A stretch of DNA of 64,000 bases from the NCBI GenBank assembly GCA_016715885.1, contig JADJXL010000020.1:620001-684000 (forward strand). Direction: 5' to 3'. Below the pieces are notes generated by a model. That model had not been told where the DNA came from and made no database searches. It saw nothing but the letters and a program-made list of their open reading frames with translations. This stretch comes from Polyangiaceae bacterium. Lineage in GTDB: Bacteria > Myxococcota_A > Polyangia > Polyangiales > Polyangiaceae. A program made the translations under genes and the position numbers. Positions 46,060-54,663 of the stretch are shown in pieces (position 1 is the stretch's first letter; every line of letters begins with the position of its first letter).

Positions 46060-46588
46060 GCGCGCACTCTTGGCGTGACTCGAGGCAAGAGGCAAGCAAT
46101 TTCGAGCATCGTTGCTACGAGCCCGAAGTTTCCTCGCCGTTTGGCGCGTTTTGCCATGTCGAAATGTGGTTATCGAAACGCGCGGGTGGAGCGAGGTCCC
46201 GAGGCACCGTACGCATCATCGTACCAAGTCGGAAGCATCTTCAATGCGAGCAGGTGCGCCGAATTCGACCACGACAACCGGAGTCATTGCGTCTCGGACA
46301 GCCTCGTATCAAGGAGGAACGTATCCCGTGTGTTCTGGACCGCGAGTGCGCCGAGTGTGCGCACGCTCTGGTCGTGACGCGATAGACTGGGGCAAAACAA
46401 GCTCAGGCTGGGCACTTTGCGAGATGATTGGACGGAAAAATCATCCGCTATCGCTCGGCCGGTTGATTGCATTGTGACCCGGCCGAGGCGCGAGAGGGGC
46501 AAACGGGGGGTTTGCACCCGAGCGCCGGCACGGCTGCATTGAAATGTGGTCGTGGCTGATGGTGACCAGAGGAAAGAGGAGAATCGCG
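46060..46588. other. Intergenic region without a recognised gene
   Basis: This 529-bp divergent interval separates the methyltransferase-like gene (minus) from the KGDVGQ repeat protein (plus). Short open frames exist on both strands but none has a convincing start, composition or similarity. It should contain both promoters. AGGAAAGAGGAG at its right end is the ribosome site of the repeat protein. No dispersed repeat copy is present, unlike most other gaps of this size here. Confidence 0.5.
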
Positions 46589-48805
46589 ATGAAGCCTGTA
46601 TCCAAACTCCTACTTACGACCATCGTGGCGGCCAGTGCGCCGCTCTTTAGCGCCTCACATGCATCTGCAGACGCCTCTTATGATACTCGGTTCGGCGACA
46701 TCAACCGATACATCGACGCCAATGGTAATTTGCGGATTGTTTTCGAGGCAGCTACCGTCGGTCAGCTCGAGGCGCGATTCGCTGCGCATGCGAACGTTCG
46801 AGCGGAGATCATGTGCACGAGTCATGGCTGGTCGCGCGGCCAAGCTGCTCGGATTGTTCTGAGCGAGACACTTTATAACGCTGCGCGCTTCCCGATGGCG
46901 CCTGGTGGTTATACGCGCGGCCAGCTCGTGCTTTCCTACGACGAGCTGCGCATGCCGTCTGCATGCCCGCTGAACAGCCAGCCGGTTCTCACGCGCCTGA
47001 CCTACGTGGACATTGCGCTGAGAGACTTGACGACGTTCGACATCGTTCGTCTGCGTAGCATCTCGAGGCGCTACGCCGCCACGTACGGCGACGATGTTGG
47101 CGTTGGTCAATACGTGGACGAGCAATTCGACGTTGGCCAAGACTTCTCTGAGGATGACATTGGTCAATACGGCGATGACGATCTCGGCCAGGTTTTTGGC
47201 GGCAAAGGCGACGTCGGCCAGGCGTTCCCATCCGGCAAGGGCGACGTCGGACAATCGCAAATGCCCAACATCGGACAGGCTTTCCCGTCCGGAAAGGGCG
47301 ACATCGGACAATCGCAAATGCCCAACATCGGACAGGCGTTCCCGACCGGAAAGGGCGATATTGGACAATCGCAAATGCCCAACATCGGACAGGCTTTCCC
47401 GACCGGAAAGGGCGATATTGGACAATCGCAAATGCCCAACATCGGACAGGCTTTCCCGACCGGAAAGGGCGACATCGGACAAGCGCAGTCGCCCGGACAG
47501 TGGCAAATGGCTGGTAAGGGCGACGTCGGTCAGTCGTACCTGCCCGGCAAGGGCGACATCGGACAAGCGCAGCTTCCGAGCAAGGGCGACGTCGGTCAGT
47601 CGTACCTGCCCAGCAAGGGCGACATCGGACAAGCGCAGCTTCCGAGCAAGGGTGACGTCGGTCAGTCGTACCTGCCCAGCAAGGGCGACATCGGACAAGC
47701 GCAGCTTCCGAGCAAGGGCGATGTCGGTCAGTCGTACCTGCCCAGCAAGGGCGATGTCGGTCAGTCGTACCTACCCAGCAAGGGCGATGTCGGACAATCG
47801 CAGATTCCCAGCAAGGGTGACGTCGGTCAGTCGTACCTACCCAGCAAGGGTGACGTCGGACAAGCCCAGACGCCGGGTCAGTGGCAAATGCCCAGCAAGG
47901 GCGACATTGGACAGGCGCTCCCGGGCAAGGGTGACGTCGGTCAGTCGTACCTGCCCAGCAAGGGTGACATTGGACAGGCGCTCCCGGGCAAGGGTGACGT
48001 CGGACAAGCGCAGGCCGGGCAGTGGCAAATGCCCAGCAAGGGCGACATTGGACAGGTGCTCCCGGGCAAGGGTGACGTCGGTCAGTCGTACCTACCCAGC
48101 AAGGGTGACGTCGGACAGGCGCGGCCGGGCGGCAAGGGCGACATTGGACAGGCGCTCCCGGGCAAGGGTGACGTCGGACAAGCGCAGGCCGGGCAGTGGC
48201 AAATGCCCAGCAAGGGCGACATTGGACAGGCGCTCCCGGGCAAGGGTGACGTCGGTCAGTCGTACCTGCCCAGCAAGGGTGACGTCGGACAAGCGCAGGC
48301 CGGGCAGTGGCAAATGCCCAGCAAGGGCGACATTGGACAGGCGCTCCCGGGCAAGGGTGACGTCGGTCAGTCGTACCTACCCAGCAAGGGTGACGTCGGA
48401 CAAGCGCAGGCCGGGCAGTGGCAAATGCCCAGCAAGGGCGACATTGGACAGGCGCTCCCGGGCAAGGGTGACGTCGGTCAATCGTACCTGCCCAGCAAGG
48501 GCGACGTCGGACAAGCCCAGGCGCCGGGTCAGTGGCAAATGCCCAGCAAGGGCGACATTGGACAGGCGCTCCCAGGCAAGGGTGACGTCGGTCAGTCGTA
48601 CCTGCCCAGCAAGGGCGACGTCGGACAAGCGCAGTCGCCCGGACAGTGGCAAATGCCCAGCAAAGGCGACGTCGGACAGGCGCAGATTCCTAGCAAGGGC
48701 GAAGTCGGACAAGCGCAGTCGCCCGGACAGTGGCAAATGGCCAGCAAAGGCGACGTCGGACAGGCGTTCCCCGGCCAATCGAGCAGCCCCTTCTTCGGCA
48801 AGTAA
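46589..48805 (+). CDS. Exported protein with forty KGD[VI]GQ repeats
   Basis: 738 aa from the ATG at 46589, with AGGAAAGAGGAG upstream. A cleavable signal ends near SASHASADASYD. Residues about 30-185 form a unique domain with two conserved-looking Cys (EIMCTSHGWSR, PSACPLNS). From about residue 190 to the end, the protein consists of KGD[V/I]GQ units separated by 4-10 residue spacers (SYLPS, AQLPS, SQMPNIGQAFPTG, ALPG, AQAGQWQMPS). I count 40 KGD units and one KGE. The tail has no hydrophobic anchor. It should be an extended, Gly/Gln/Pro-rich flexible chain, possibly a matrix or adhesive protein. KGD is an integrin-type tripeptide, but relevance here is speculative. Confidence 0.8.
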   Translation: MKPVSKLLLTTIVAASAPLFSASHASADASYDTRFGDINRYIDANGNLRIVFEAATVGQLEARFAAHANVRAEIMCTSHGWSRGQAARIVLSETLYNAARFPMAPGGYTRGQLVLSYDELRMPSACPLNSQPVLTRLTYVDIALRDLTTFDIVRLRSISRRYAATYGDDVGVGQYVDEQFDVGQDFSEDDIGQYGDDDLGQVFGGKGDVGQAFPSGKGDVGQSQMPNIGQAFPSGKGDIGQSQMPNIGQAFPTGKGDIGQSQMPNIGQAFPTGKGDIGQSQMPNIGQAFPTGKGDIGQAQSPGQWQMAGKGDVGQSYLPGKGDIGQAQLPSKGDVGQSYLPSKGDIGQAQLPSKGDVGQSYLPSKGDIGQAQLPSKGDVGQSYLPSKGDVGQSYLPSKGDVGQSQIPSKGDVGQSYLPSKGDVGQAQTPGQWQMPSKGDIGQALPGKGDVGQSYLPSKGDIGQALPGKGDVGQAQAGQWQMPSKGDIGQVLPGKGDVGQSYLPSKGDVGQARPGGKGDIGQALPGKGDVGQAQAGQWQMPSKGDIGQALPGKGDVGQSYLPSKGDVGQAQAGQWQMPSKGDIGQALPGKGDVGQSYLPSKGDVGQAQAGQWQMPSKGDIGQALPGKGDVGQSYLPSKGDVGQAQAPGQWQMPSKGDIGQALPGKGDVGQSYLPSKGDVGQAQSPGQWQMPSKGDVGQAQIPSKGEVGQAQSPGQWQMASKGDVGQAFPGQSSSPFFGK
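47198..48780 (+). repeat. Coding tandem repeat of the KGDVGQ protein
   Basis: The nucleotide units AAGGGTGACGTCGGTCAG and AAGGGCGACATTGGACAG alternate with spacers. Early units (47220-47480) are about 60 bp, with MPNIGQ; middle units are about 33 bp; later ones form a higher-order block of about 111 bp (SKGDIGQALPGKGDVGQ plus SYLPSKGDVGQAQ and GQWQMP). Near identity between blocks suggests recent expansion, so copy number probably varies between strains and may be misassembled. Confidence 0.9.
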
Positions 48806-48866
48806 GACCCTGCCCGGTTCACTCCACCCGTAAATCCCCGTCCCCCCGCCCTCTCCCAACCACCCA

Positions 48867-50396
48867 TCACAACTGAAAAAACTGCCGAATCTTGTCGAGC
48901 AGCGCCTTGCTCGTCGCTTCGGTCTCCGCCTTCGACCGCTTCTTGCGCGCATTCAAATTCTCCTCCAGCGCAAGCTGACGCTCGACGAATACCCGCGTAA
49001 TCGGCTCGACGTACTTCGGCTCCGATGCAATCACCGAATGAAACGCCTCCTTGCTCACCTCGACAATCTCGCAATCCGTGAACGCTCGCACCGTCGCCGC
49101 GCGCTTTTCGCCCGTCATCAGCGACATTTCCCCGAAAAACTCCCCTGGACCCAATCGCGCCAATTCCGCAACGCTATGCGTCTCGTCCCGGCTCAAACAC
49201 ACCGCAACCTCGCCGCGCTGCACGATGTACAGCGCGCTCCCCGGATCACCCTGCCGAATGACAGCCTCGCCCGGCATGAACGGCAGCGTCCGTGACAACC
49301 CCGCCAGCTTGTCGAGCGCCTCTTCCGGCAATAGCCGCAGAAAATCCACTCGCAATAGCGACGATTTGCGCCGCGCCACATCGAGCTTCACCTCCTGCGT
49401 GCGCGCTTCCGGCGTCACCGTATGCATCTGCACCGTCCGAATCGGCCGCGCGATCGAAATGCCCGTCCGCTGGAACGCATACCAAATCCGCTGTCGCACA
49501 TCTGAATCGATGCGATCTCGCTGCGCATAATCGTCAATGAAATACGCAACCCGGTATTCGATTCCGTTTTCCACGAACCTCCACGTCTGCACCACCGGCG
49601 GAGGTTCCGCGACAATCCCATCCACGTCCGCCACCACCGAAAGCAGCGCTTCTTCCACTCGGTGCGGCGAAGCCTCGTGCGGCGCCTGCACGAATACATC
49701 TCGACGCGACGCCGCCGTCGGACGCGTGAAGTTGCGAATCGTCGACTTTGCGAGCACCCCGTTCGGAATGATCAGCTCGATCTGGTCCCCCGTCAGCACC
49801 GTCGTCGCCCGCCAATTGATCTCCACCACGCGCCCTGCGAGCCGCGCATCCGTCTCGACGTTGATCCAATCTCCCACCTCGAACGGCCGTTGCGCTTGAA
49901 TCGCCAGCCCTGCAAACAAATTCCCCAGCGTCTCCTGCAGCGACAAACCAATCACCGCCGTCAGCAGCGCCGATGTCGTCAGCAGCGACCCCGGATCGAC
50001 CCCCATTTCGCGCAGCACGATCGCCACCGCGCCCGCGTACACCAGCCATTGCGTGATATCACGCACGATCCGAGGCATCGACTTTGACAGTCGCGCCACC
50101 AGGATCCCGTCGACCACCAGCACGAACAGCGCGCGTCCCAGCGCGAAGACCAGAAACACCAGCCCCAGAAGCTCCAGCGCGCGAGCTGCTATCGAGCCTT
50201 CCGGCAGCGGCAGCCGGGCGATCATGCACACCAGATGCAGTGCAAACAGCACGAACGGCGTCCGCAAGAGCGTCGCGCGGTCTGCTTTTCGCAGCGCCAG
50301 CGCCGACAGCACGAGTATCACGGCACCTGCGCCGATGCCGAACGCGCCAGACCGCAGGTGATGCAGAGCCAATGGAAGGAGTTGTTCAGGATTCAC
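48867..50396 (-). CDS. MscS-type channel with cyclic-nucleotide-binding domain
   Basis: 509 aa from the GTG at 50396; this start is supported by the truncated copy at 36106, which begins with the same GTG-AAT-CC. An ATG at 50450 is also in frame. Four hydrophobic helices precede the MscS pore/beta domain (LLTTSALLTAVIGLSLQETLGNLFAGLAIQAQRPFEVGDWI, IIPNGVLAKSTIRNFT). Residues about 370-480 are a cNMP domain (PGEAVIRQGDPGSALYIVQRGEVAVC, LGPGEFFGEMSLMTGEKRAATVRA) with the GEMSL-x5-RAAT cassette. It is an inner-membrane channel that may be gated or tuned by cAMP or cGMP as well as tension. The C-terminal tail is basic and helical. Confidence 0.9.
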   Translation of the reverse strand: MNPEQLLPLALHHLRSGAFGIGAGAVILVLSALALRKADRATLLRTPFVLFALHLVCMIARLPLPEGSIAARALELLGLVFLVFALGRALFVLVVDGILVARLSKSMPRIVRDITQWLVYAGAVAIVLREMGVDPGSLLTTSALLTAVIGLSLQETLGNLFAGLAIQAQRPFEVGDWINVETDARLAGRVVEINWRATTVLTGDQIELIIPNGVLAKSTIRNFTRPTAASRRDVFVQAPHEASPHRVEEALLSVVADVDGIVAEPPPVVQTWRFVENGIEYRVAYFIDDYAQRDRIDSDVRQRIWYAFQRTGISIARPIRTVQMHTVTPEARTQEVKLDVARRKSSLLRVDFLRLLPEEALDKLAGLSRTLPFMPGEAVIRQGDPGSALYIVQRGEVAVCLSRDETHSVAELARLGPGEFFGEMSLMTGEKRAATVRAFTDCEIVEVSKEAFHSVIASEPKYVEPITRVFVERQLALEENLNARKKRSKAETEATSKALLDKIRQFFQL

Positions 50397-50595
50397 GGCG
50401 GTTCGTTCTTGCAGTCCGTGGAAGCTCGCAGCCTCGTTCGTATGGATCATTCTTTCGAGCGGTCGTCAACGCATTTTTGGCATCGAGCAGGGTCCTCGCA
50501 CGACGACCGAGCGCCGGTAGTCGTCCCTACGCAGGTTGGCAGAATATTTTGCACCGCCTCGTTTTCGTATACAGTTCGTCGCGGTGGGTCGAAGG

Positions 50596-51132
50596 ATGAA
50601 AAAGATACTCAAGTACATCGGCATGGGTTTTGGTGGTCTCGTCGTGTTGCTCGTCGTCGTCGGCTTGTTTTTGCCTCGCGAGTGGAGCGTCGAGCGTTCG
50701 GTTGTCATCAATGCGCCTTCCGAGCGCATTCATCCGTTCATTGTCAAGTTGCCTGCGTGGCAAGAGTGGGCTGCGTGGAACAAGGGGATGGATCCGGACG
50801 TGAAATACGAATATTCGGGTCCCGCGGAAGGCGTGGGCGCGACGTGGTCTTGGAATGGCCCGAAGATGGGCAAGGGCAAGATGATCATCACGTCTGCCGA
50901 TCCGGCCAAAGGCATCACGGTGGACGAAGCCATCGAGACGGACGAAATCAACGCGCACGGGTCATTTGCATATGCGGCCGAAGGCGCCGGAACGCGCGTG
51001 ACTTGGACCGATCGCGGCACGCTGCCGCCGGTCATTGGGGGATACTTCCGCGGTCAAATCAACGACATGCTCGGGGAGCATTTTCAGACGGGGTTGACCA
51101 AGCTGAAAGAGGTCGTGGAAAAGGCGCCGTGA
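50596..51132 (+). CDS. SRPBCC (polyketide cyclase/START-like) family protein with N-terminal membrane helix
   Basis: 178 aa from the ATG at 50596 (MKKILKYIGMGF), preceded by GAAGG. One transmembrane helix (GGLVVLLVVVGLFLP) precedes the SRPBCC fold: WSVERSVVINAPSERIHPFIVKLPAWQEWAAWNKGMDP, GVGATWSWNG, DPAKGITVDEAIETDEINAHGSFAYAAEGAGTRVTW and a C-terminal helix (LTKLKEVVEKAP). This is the YndB/polyketide-cyclase type that binds hydrophobic ligands. The ligand is unknown. It diverges from the MscS gene with 199 bp between starts. Confidence 0.85.
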   Translation: MKKILKYIGMGFGGLVVLLVVVGLFLPREWSVERSVVINAPSERIHPFIVKLPAWQEWAAWNKGMDPDVKYEYSGPAEGVGATWSWNGPKMGKGKMIITSADPAKGITVDEAIETDEINAHGSFAYAAEGAGTRVTWTDRGTLPPVIGGYFRGQINDMLGEHFQTGLTKLKEVVEKAP

Positions 51133-51151
51133 ATGGGGGGTGGCGCGTCCC

Positions 51152-51217
51152 CAAGGTGCCAACCACTTTTGAGGGCGTAACGCGCCCAACCCGCTTCCCA
51201 AGGTGCCAACCACTTTT
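51152..51217 (-). repeat. REP-like repeat pair
   Basis: CAAGGTGCCAACCACTTTT at 51152 and 51199, with the spacer GAGGGCGTAACGCGCCCAAC and CCGCTTCC. The same spacer recurs after the single copy at 52601, so these two loci share a recently copied unit. The GGGCGTAACGCGCCC spacer is itself nearly palindromic. Confidence 0.9.
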
Positions 51218-51237
51218 GGACCGGTGAGGCCTAGCGC

Positions 51238-51537
51238 ATGACGACGTACCCGTGGTACGGTGCGGGCGTGAAGTCCGCAGACGCCGCGATTCTTGGCCGC
51301 ATCTTCAAGCCCGACGGCGAGGACTTCTCGCCTGAAGTCGCTCGTTCGCTCTTGAAGCTCGAGTTCGATGCGCAGGATCTCGCCCGGATGCACGAGCTCG
51401 CCGTACGGGGCCAAGCCGGTCACTTGACCCCGGCCGAGGAGAGCGAGCTCGAAAGCTACCGTCGCATCGGCCGATTGCTGGAGCTCATGCGCTCGAAGGC
51501 GCGAAGCTCGCTCGCTCGGGCGGGTCTGGCTGCCTAA
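51238..51537 (+). CDS. Small partner protein of an HNH nuclease
   Basis: 99 aa from the ATG at 51238 (a GTG at 51268 is also possible). It is helical and contains SPEVARSLLKLEFDAQDLARMHELAVRGQAGHLTPAEESELESYRRIGRLLELMRSKAR in pieces, a pattern typical of a small protein encoded directly before short HNH endonuclease genes in many bacteria. The gene ends 5 bp before the HNH start. The pair resembles an antitoxin-toxin or accessory-nuclease arrangement, but no function is established. A partial copy lies at 52650-52715. Confidence 0.7.
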   Translation: MTTYPWYGAGVKSADAAILGRIFKPDGEDFSPEVARSLLKLEFDAQDLARMHELAVRGQAGHLTPAEESELESYRRIGRLLELMRSKARSSLARAGLAA

Positions 51538-51542
51538 ATCCG

Positions 51543-51764
51543 ATGGACGCGTCACTCATGGCGCTCGTCCGGAAGCGGGCGCGCTCGCAATGCGAATATT
51601 GTCGACTTCCCGCGGCATTTTCAGCGATCCCATTCGAGATCGATCACGTCCTCGCGCAGAAGCACGGTGGCCTGACGCACGAGCAGAACCTTGCGTTATC
51701 GTGCTTTTATTGCAACAGCCACAAGGGGTCCCGCGATCCGAGAACATACTCGCCGCGCGCGTGA
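51543..51764 (+). CDS. HNH endonuclease, probably truncated by a frameshift
   Basis: 73 aa. The HNH core is clear: a CEYC zinc knuckle, IPFEIDHVLAQKHGG (catalytic Asp-His), LTHEQNLALSCFYCNSHKG. Homologues continue as HKGPNIxxxDP. Here an extra G in AAGGGG near 51724 would explain the switch to SRDPRTYSPRA and an early stop, since removal of one base yields HKGPAI. The active-site residues are nevertheless all present. Downstream (51765-51938) is a short GAATCATCCCAATCATCC repeat and no gene. Confidence 0.75.
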   Translation: MDASLMALVRKRARSQCEYCRLPAAFSAIPFEIDHVLAQKHGGLTHEQNLALSCFYCNSHKGSRDPRTYSPRA

Positions 51765-51938
51765 TCCGAGCGCTCGCGCCTTTCGGCGTCATCCGCAAGA
51801 TCGGCCGCTCGAAGAATCATCCCAATCATCCCGGAACCCAATCATCCCAATCATCCGGGGCTCTGATTTCGCCCGTCAACCTGGTTCCGGGCTCTTGCCA
51901 CGCGCCCATGTAGAGTCATGCGGCCGCGGACGTGACGA

Positions 51939-52577
51939 TCATCCGCACGGGCCGGAACCCGCCGGCGGGGTGCAGGACCAGCTCTCGTCAACGAGCCTGC
52001 ACTCAAACGACTCGTTGCTATAGGTCATCTTCTCGGAGGCGCAGTCGGCATCCACACGGCACTCCTGGCCGGCGCCGTAACACCCGAGTCGGCCGCGAGG
52101 CCGGTCGCACGAGTCGATATCAACGCTCAATCCGCACAGCCCCTCGCTGCACTCGCCCGATGCCGCACACGTCGCAGGAATACACTGCGCCCGGCCTCCG
52201 ACGACGCCTGCGCAGGCGCAGACCTTGCCGAGATCGCAATCGGCGTCGGTCGCGCAACCGTACGAGCACTCGCAGTCTCCGAATGGGGAGTTTGAACAGG
52301 ACCCGTAGGGACGCTCGTTGCAATCGACGTCGGTCGCGCACTGGGGTATGTTGTTGCTCAGTTTTTGGCAGGTCCCTGGAGTCGCTGGGGCCACGCACGT
52401 CACGGCCTGGGCTCGATGCACGAACCCATCCGCGCAGTTCATGAACCCACTCTCGGTCGTCGTGCCCGCCTGGAGGATGGGCTCCGGATCGGCGCACGCG
52501 CTCGGGGAGCTACACCCACACGCGAGCAGACCACAGGACAACACCGAAATCCCCAGGAGGCGAAGCTCGTTGCGCAT
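51939..52577 (-). CDS. Cys-rich lipoprotein
   Basis: 212 aa from the ATG at 52577; the frame upstream crosses the repeat and an antisense gene. The signal ends LSCGLLACGCSS. About 20 Cys follow, in units such as CATDVDCNERPYGSCSNSPFGDCECSYGCATDADCDLGKVCAC (in pieces) and CRVDADCASEKM. This is the Dickkopf-like or low-complexity disulfide pattern common in myxobacterial surface lipoproteins. No enzymatic motif. Function unknown. Confidence 0.75.
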   Translation of the reverse strand: MRNELRLLGISVLSCGLLACGCSSPSACADPEPILQAGTTTESGFMNCADGFVHRAQAVTCVAPATPGTCQKLSNNIPQCATDVDCNERPYGSCSNSPFGDCECSYGCATDADCDLGKVCACAGVVGGRAQCIPATCAASGECSEGLCGLSVDIDSCDRPRGRLGCYGAGQECRVDADCASEKMTYSNESFECRLVDESWSCTPPAGSGPCG

Positions 52578-52600
52578 GAGTTCTATTAGCAGCCCGTCCC

Positions 52601-52647
52601 CAAGGTGCCCACCACTTTTGAGGGCGTAACGCGCCCGACCCGCTTCT
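52601..52647 (-). repeat. REP-like repeat with shared spacer
   Basis: CAAGGTGCCCACCACTTTT at 52601 followed by GAGGGCGTAACGCGCCCGAC and CCGCTTC. It is nearly the same unit as 51152-51197. Confidence 0.85.
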
Positions 52648-52649
52648 CG

Positions 52650-52715
52650 GTGCGAGGTCAAGCGGGTCACTCGAGTCCGGCCGAGGAGCGCAAGTTCGAA
52701 AGCTGGCCGCCGCGG
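52650..52715 (+). pseudogene. Fragment of the HNH-partner gene
   Basis: This stretch encodes RGQAGHSSPAEERKFESW, matching RGQAGHLTPAEESELESY inside the intact partner gene (51412-51465), and the DNA is similar. It directly follows a repeat unit that also matches the one in front of the partner gene. Homology ends where the sigma-like gene begins. It is best seen as a leftover from a duplication that carried repeat plus gene 5' part. Confidence 0.7.
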
Positions 52716-52721
52716 TTTGGC

Positions 52722-53849
52722 TTGTCGCCCAAAGACTACAATCGGTTGGTGCGCATGATGCTGGCGGTGGTGCGGCGTATCGGTTGTCATGACCATGTCA
52801 CTCCAATGGATGTCGTGCAAGATGCGTTTGTCCTCGCATTATACAAACCCGTGGACCAAAGGCCAAGTGTTGCGCATGAAAAACGATTTTTCGGTTGGAT
52901 GTGTGCGCTTGCAGAATGTGCTGCCCTAACGAACCGCCATTCGAAACATCAGCGTGTCCATCAATCCGCCGTTACGCATGAATTGCTCGAGGCGGTGTGT
53001 GTCGCGACCGCTTATCCTGCGAACGTCGAGCTACAGAAACCATTGCGCCACGCAATCGAGTCGCTCGGTACAGGCGAGCGTGCGCTCATCGAGGCGCATT
53101 TGATCGACGACAAGACCATCAAGGAAATGGCAGACGAAGAGGGACTGCCTTGGAGCACGGCGAAATCTCGTTATGAAAGCGCCCTTCGTAGCTTGCGGGA
53201 TGCTTTTTTCGGTTCCGGGCGTCGCATTCGAAAAGGTTGCATCTCCATCATCGCTGCCCTCGTGCTGTTCGCGCGCCAAGCACGTGCGCAATGCATCGAT
53301 CTTGCACAGCATGCGCCGCGGTGGCTTGGTCGGTCGATCGCGCAAACGACGTACGCGGGCGGCATGGCCATGGTATGTGGTGCCGCCCTGCCAACCGCGG
53401 GAGATGCCTTCGTGACGGGTAAGAATGAGCCGACGATGTCGATGCAAATGCCGGCACGCGCATCAACCTCGACCGCCGCAACGGACTCGACGCCGTTGAT
53501 GCCAACGGATACGATCGTTTCGACAAACGATGCTGTCATCCCGGTCGGTCCACCGCCGAGCCTTGACGCGTCTGCGACAGCATGCTCCTCTGAGGACATG
53601 AAAACGACGAAGATCCTAGGGCATGCTTCCGGACTTATCGTGCCGTTCGGATTCTTGTTGAGCTCAGCGCTAACCAACGTCGCGTGCACCGGTGCAACGC
53701 AGCAGTCCAAGGTTTGCGAAACGCCGGATGAGCCGGGCTACAGTTGCGATGAGCATTACCGGCATATGTGCGAAAATCTAACGATGCGTGGCACGCCGTG
53801 CCCCGACAAGCAAGACTGGTTCCGCAGTCAGATGCCCGAGTGTGTGTGA
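52722..53849 (+). CDS. ECF-like sigma factor fused to a membrane segment and Cys-containing tail
   Basis: Up to 375 aa; the start is uncertain (TTG at 52722, or GTG/ATG near 52749-52752) because the frame upstream is a repeat and a gene fragment. Residues about 5-75 look like sigma region 2 (YNRLVRMMLAVVRRIGCHDHVTPMDVVQDAFVLALYK, FFGWMCALAECAALTNRHSKH). Residues about 105-160 look like region 4 (LGTGERALIEAHLIDDKTIKEMADEEGLPWSTAKSRYESALRSLRDAF). A hydrophobic helix (CISIIAALVLFARQ) comes next, then a Thr/Pro-rich stretch, a second hydrophobic stretch (GLIVPFGFLLSSALTNVACTG) and a short Cys-rich end. Such fusions in myxobacteria may be membrane-held sigma factors. Confidence 0.65.
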   Translation: MSPKDYNRLVRMMLAVVRRIGCHDHVTPMDVVQDAFVLALYKPVDQRPSVAHEKRFFGWMCALAECAALTNRHSKHQRVHQSAVTHELLEAVCVATAYPANVELQKPLRHAIESLGTGERALIEAHLIDDKTIKEMADEEGLPWSTAKSRYESALRSLRDAFFGSGRRIRKGCISIIAALVLFARQARAQCIDLAQHAPRWLGRSIAQTTYAGGMAMVCGAALPTAGDAFVTGKNEPTMSMQMPARASTSTAATDSTPLMPTDTIVSTNDAVIPVGPPPSLDASATACSSEDMKTTKILGHASGLIVPFGFLLSSALTNVACTGATQQSKVCETPDEPGYSCDEHYRHMCENLTMRGTPCPDKQDWFRSQMPECV

Positions 53850-53958
53850 CGGGCAATGCGGAGAACTGACCGTCGCTCGACGAACTGCAACAAAATAGTT
53901 GCCCCCATCTCCATCCGCCATGTAGTCTCGCCTAGTACCCATCGAAAGGAGAGCCTGG

Positions 53959-54606
53959 ATGCGACGATTACGTGATACCGACGGCAGGGACCAGCACAAG
54001 CGAGCCGCTCGCGGTCACATGGGCAAGCTCACGCTCGGCGGCAGCGCCATTCATCAAACGCTTCACGCCGAAATGAAGGTCCGCTACGAATCGCTCAAAG
54101 AACGCGAGCGCGCCCATGACGACGCAAAAGACGCCGCCGTGGAAGCCTCGGCCATTTGCGATTTCACCGAGCAGATGTTGGAAAACGTCATCCGCGACAT
54201 CGACGCGGACCTGGGCAAGCTCGATAGGGCCGAACCCGAACGTAATGCGCGCGCCACGGTCTTTCCCGAAGGTTTCGGCAAAGAAATCGACCCCGATGGC
54301 GCATCGCAGCTCGATAACCTGCCCACGCTGCGAGGGCGCATCGAACAGGTCGGGCCACACCCCGTCGTGACAGAAACGCTCGCCAAGTTCGATGCCGCGG
54401 TGGAAACGTTCAAAACGGCCCTCAAATCCGAAGAATCTGCGGAAGCGCTCGAAGAATCGCTCTTCCAAGAGGAACTGCAAGCTCGGAAAGCCATTCGCGA
54501 ACAGCTCGAAGTCGCGTACGGCAAATTGCGCGCGCATTACAAGGCCAACCCGCGCAAGGCCGAAGACTTTTTCCTGCGCGAAGGCTCGCGCCGCAAGCCC
54601 AAATAA
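53959..54606 (+). CDS. Uncharacterised coiled-coil protein
   Basis: 215 aa, with AAGGAGAG before the ATG at 53959. It is highly charged and helical: MKVRYESLKERERAHDDAKDAAVEASAICDFTEQMLENVIRDIDADLGKLDR, and later TETLAKFDAAVETFKTALKSEESAEALEESLFQEELQARKAIREQLEVAYGKLRAHYKANPRKAEDFF (both read in parts). No membrane segment, signal or known domain. A cytoplasmic structural or DNA-associated role is possible. It is the last gene before the mobile-looking block. Confidence 0.65.
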   Translation: MRRLRDTDGRDQHKRAARGHMGKLTLGGSAIHQTLHAEMKVRYESLKERERAHDDAKDAAVEASAICDFTEQMLENVIRDIDADLGKLDRAEPERNARATVFPEGFGKEIDPDGASQLDNLPTLRGRIEQVGPHPVVTETLAKFDAAVETFKTALKSEESAEALEESLFQEELQARKAIREQLEVAYGKLRAHYKANPRKAEDFFLREGSRRKPK

Positions 54607-54647
54607 AGGCTCCACGCAGTCGGACCGAGCATTCCTTCGACAGGTAC

Positions 54648-54663
54648 TGATCAAACTTGATCA
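54648..54663. promoter_or_regulatory. TGATCA-AACT-TGATCA site, left edge of the mobile-looking block
   Basis: TGATCAAACTTGATCA contains two TGATCA palindromes 10 bp apart. The same AAACTTGATCA recurs twice at 59090-59120. It could be an operator for the HTH proteins of the block or an end signature of an inserted segment. The surrounding 54607-54954 interval holds no other recognisable feature. Confidence 0.45.

Noticed and set aside
46655..48952. Long open frames antisense to the KGDVGQ repeat region
   Set aside because: They arise because the sense repeat has no stop in several frames; the translations are just repeats such as LSDVALAGQVRLTDV, without start signals.
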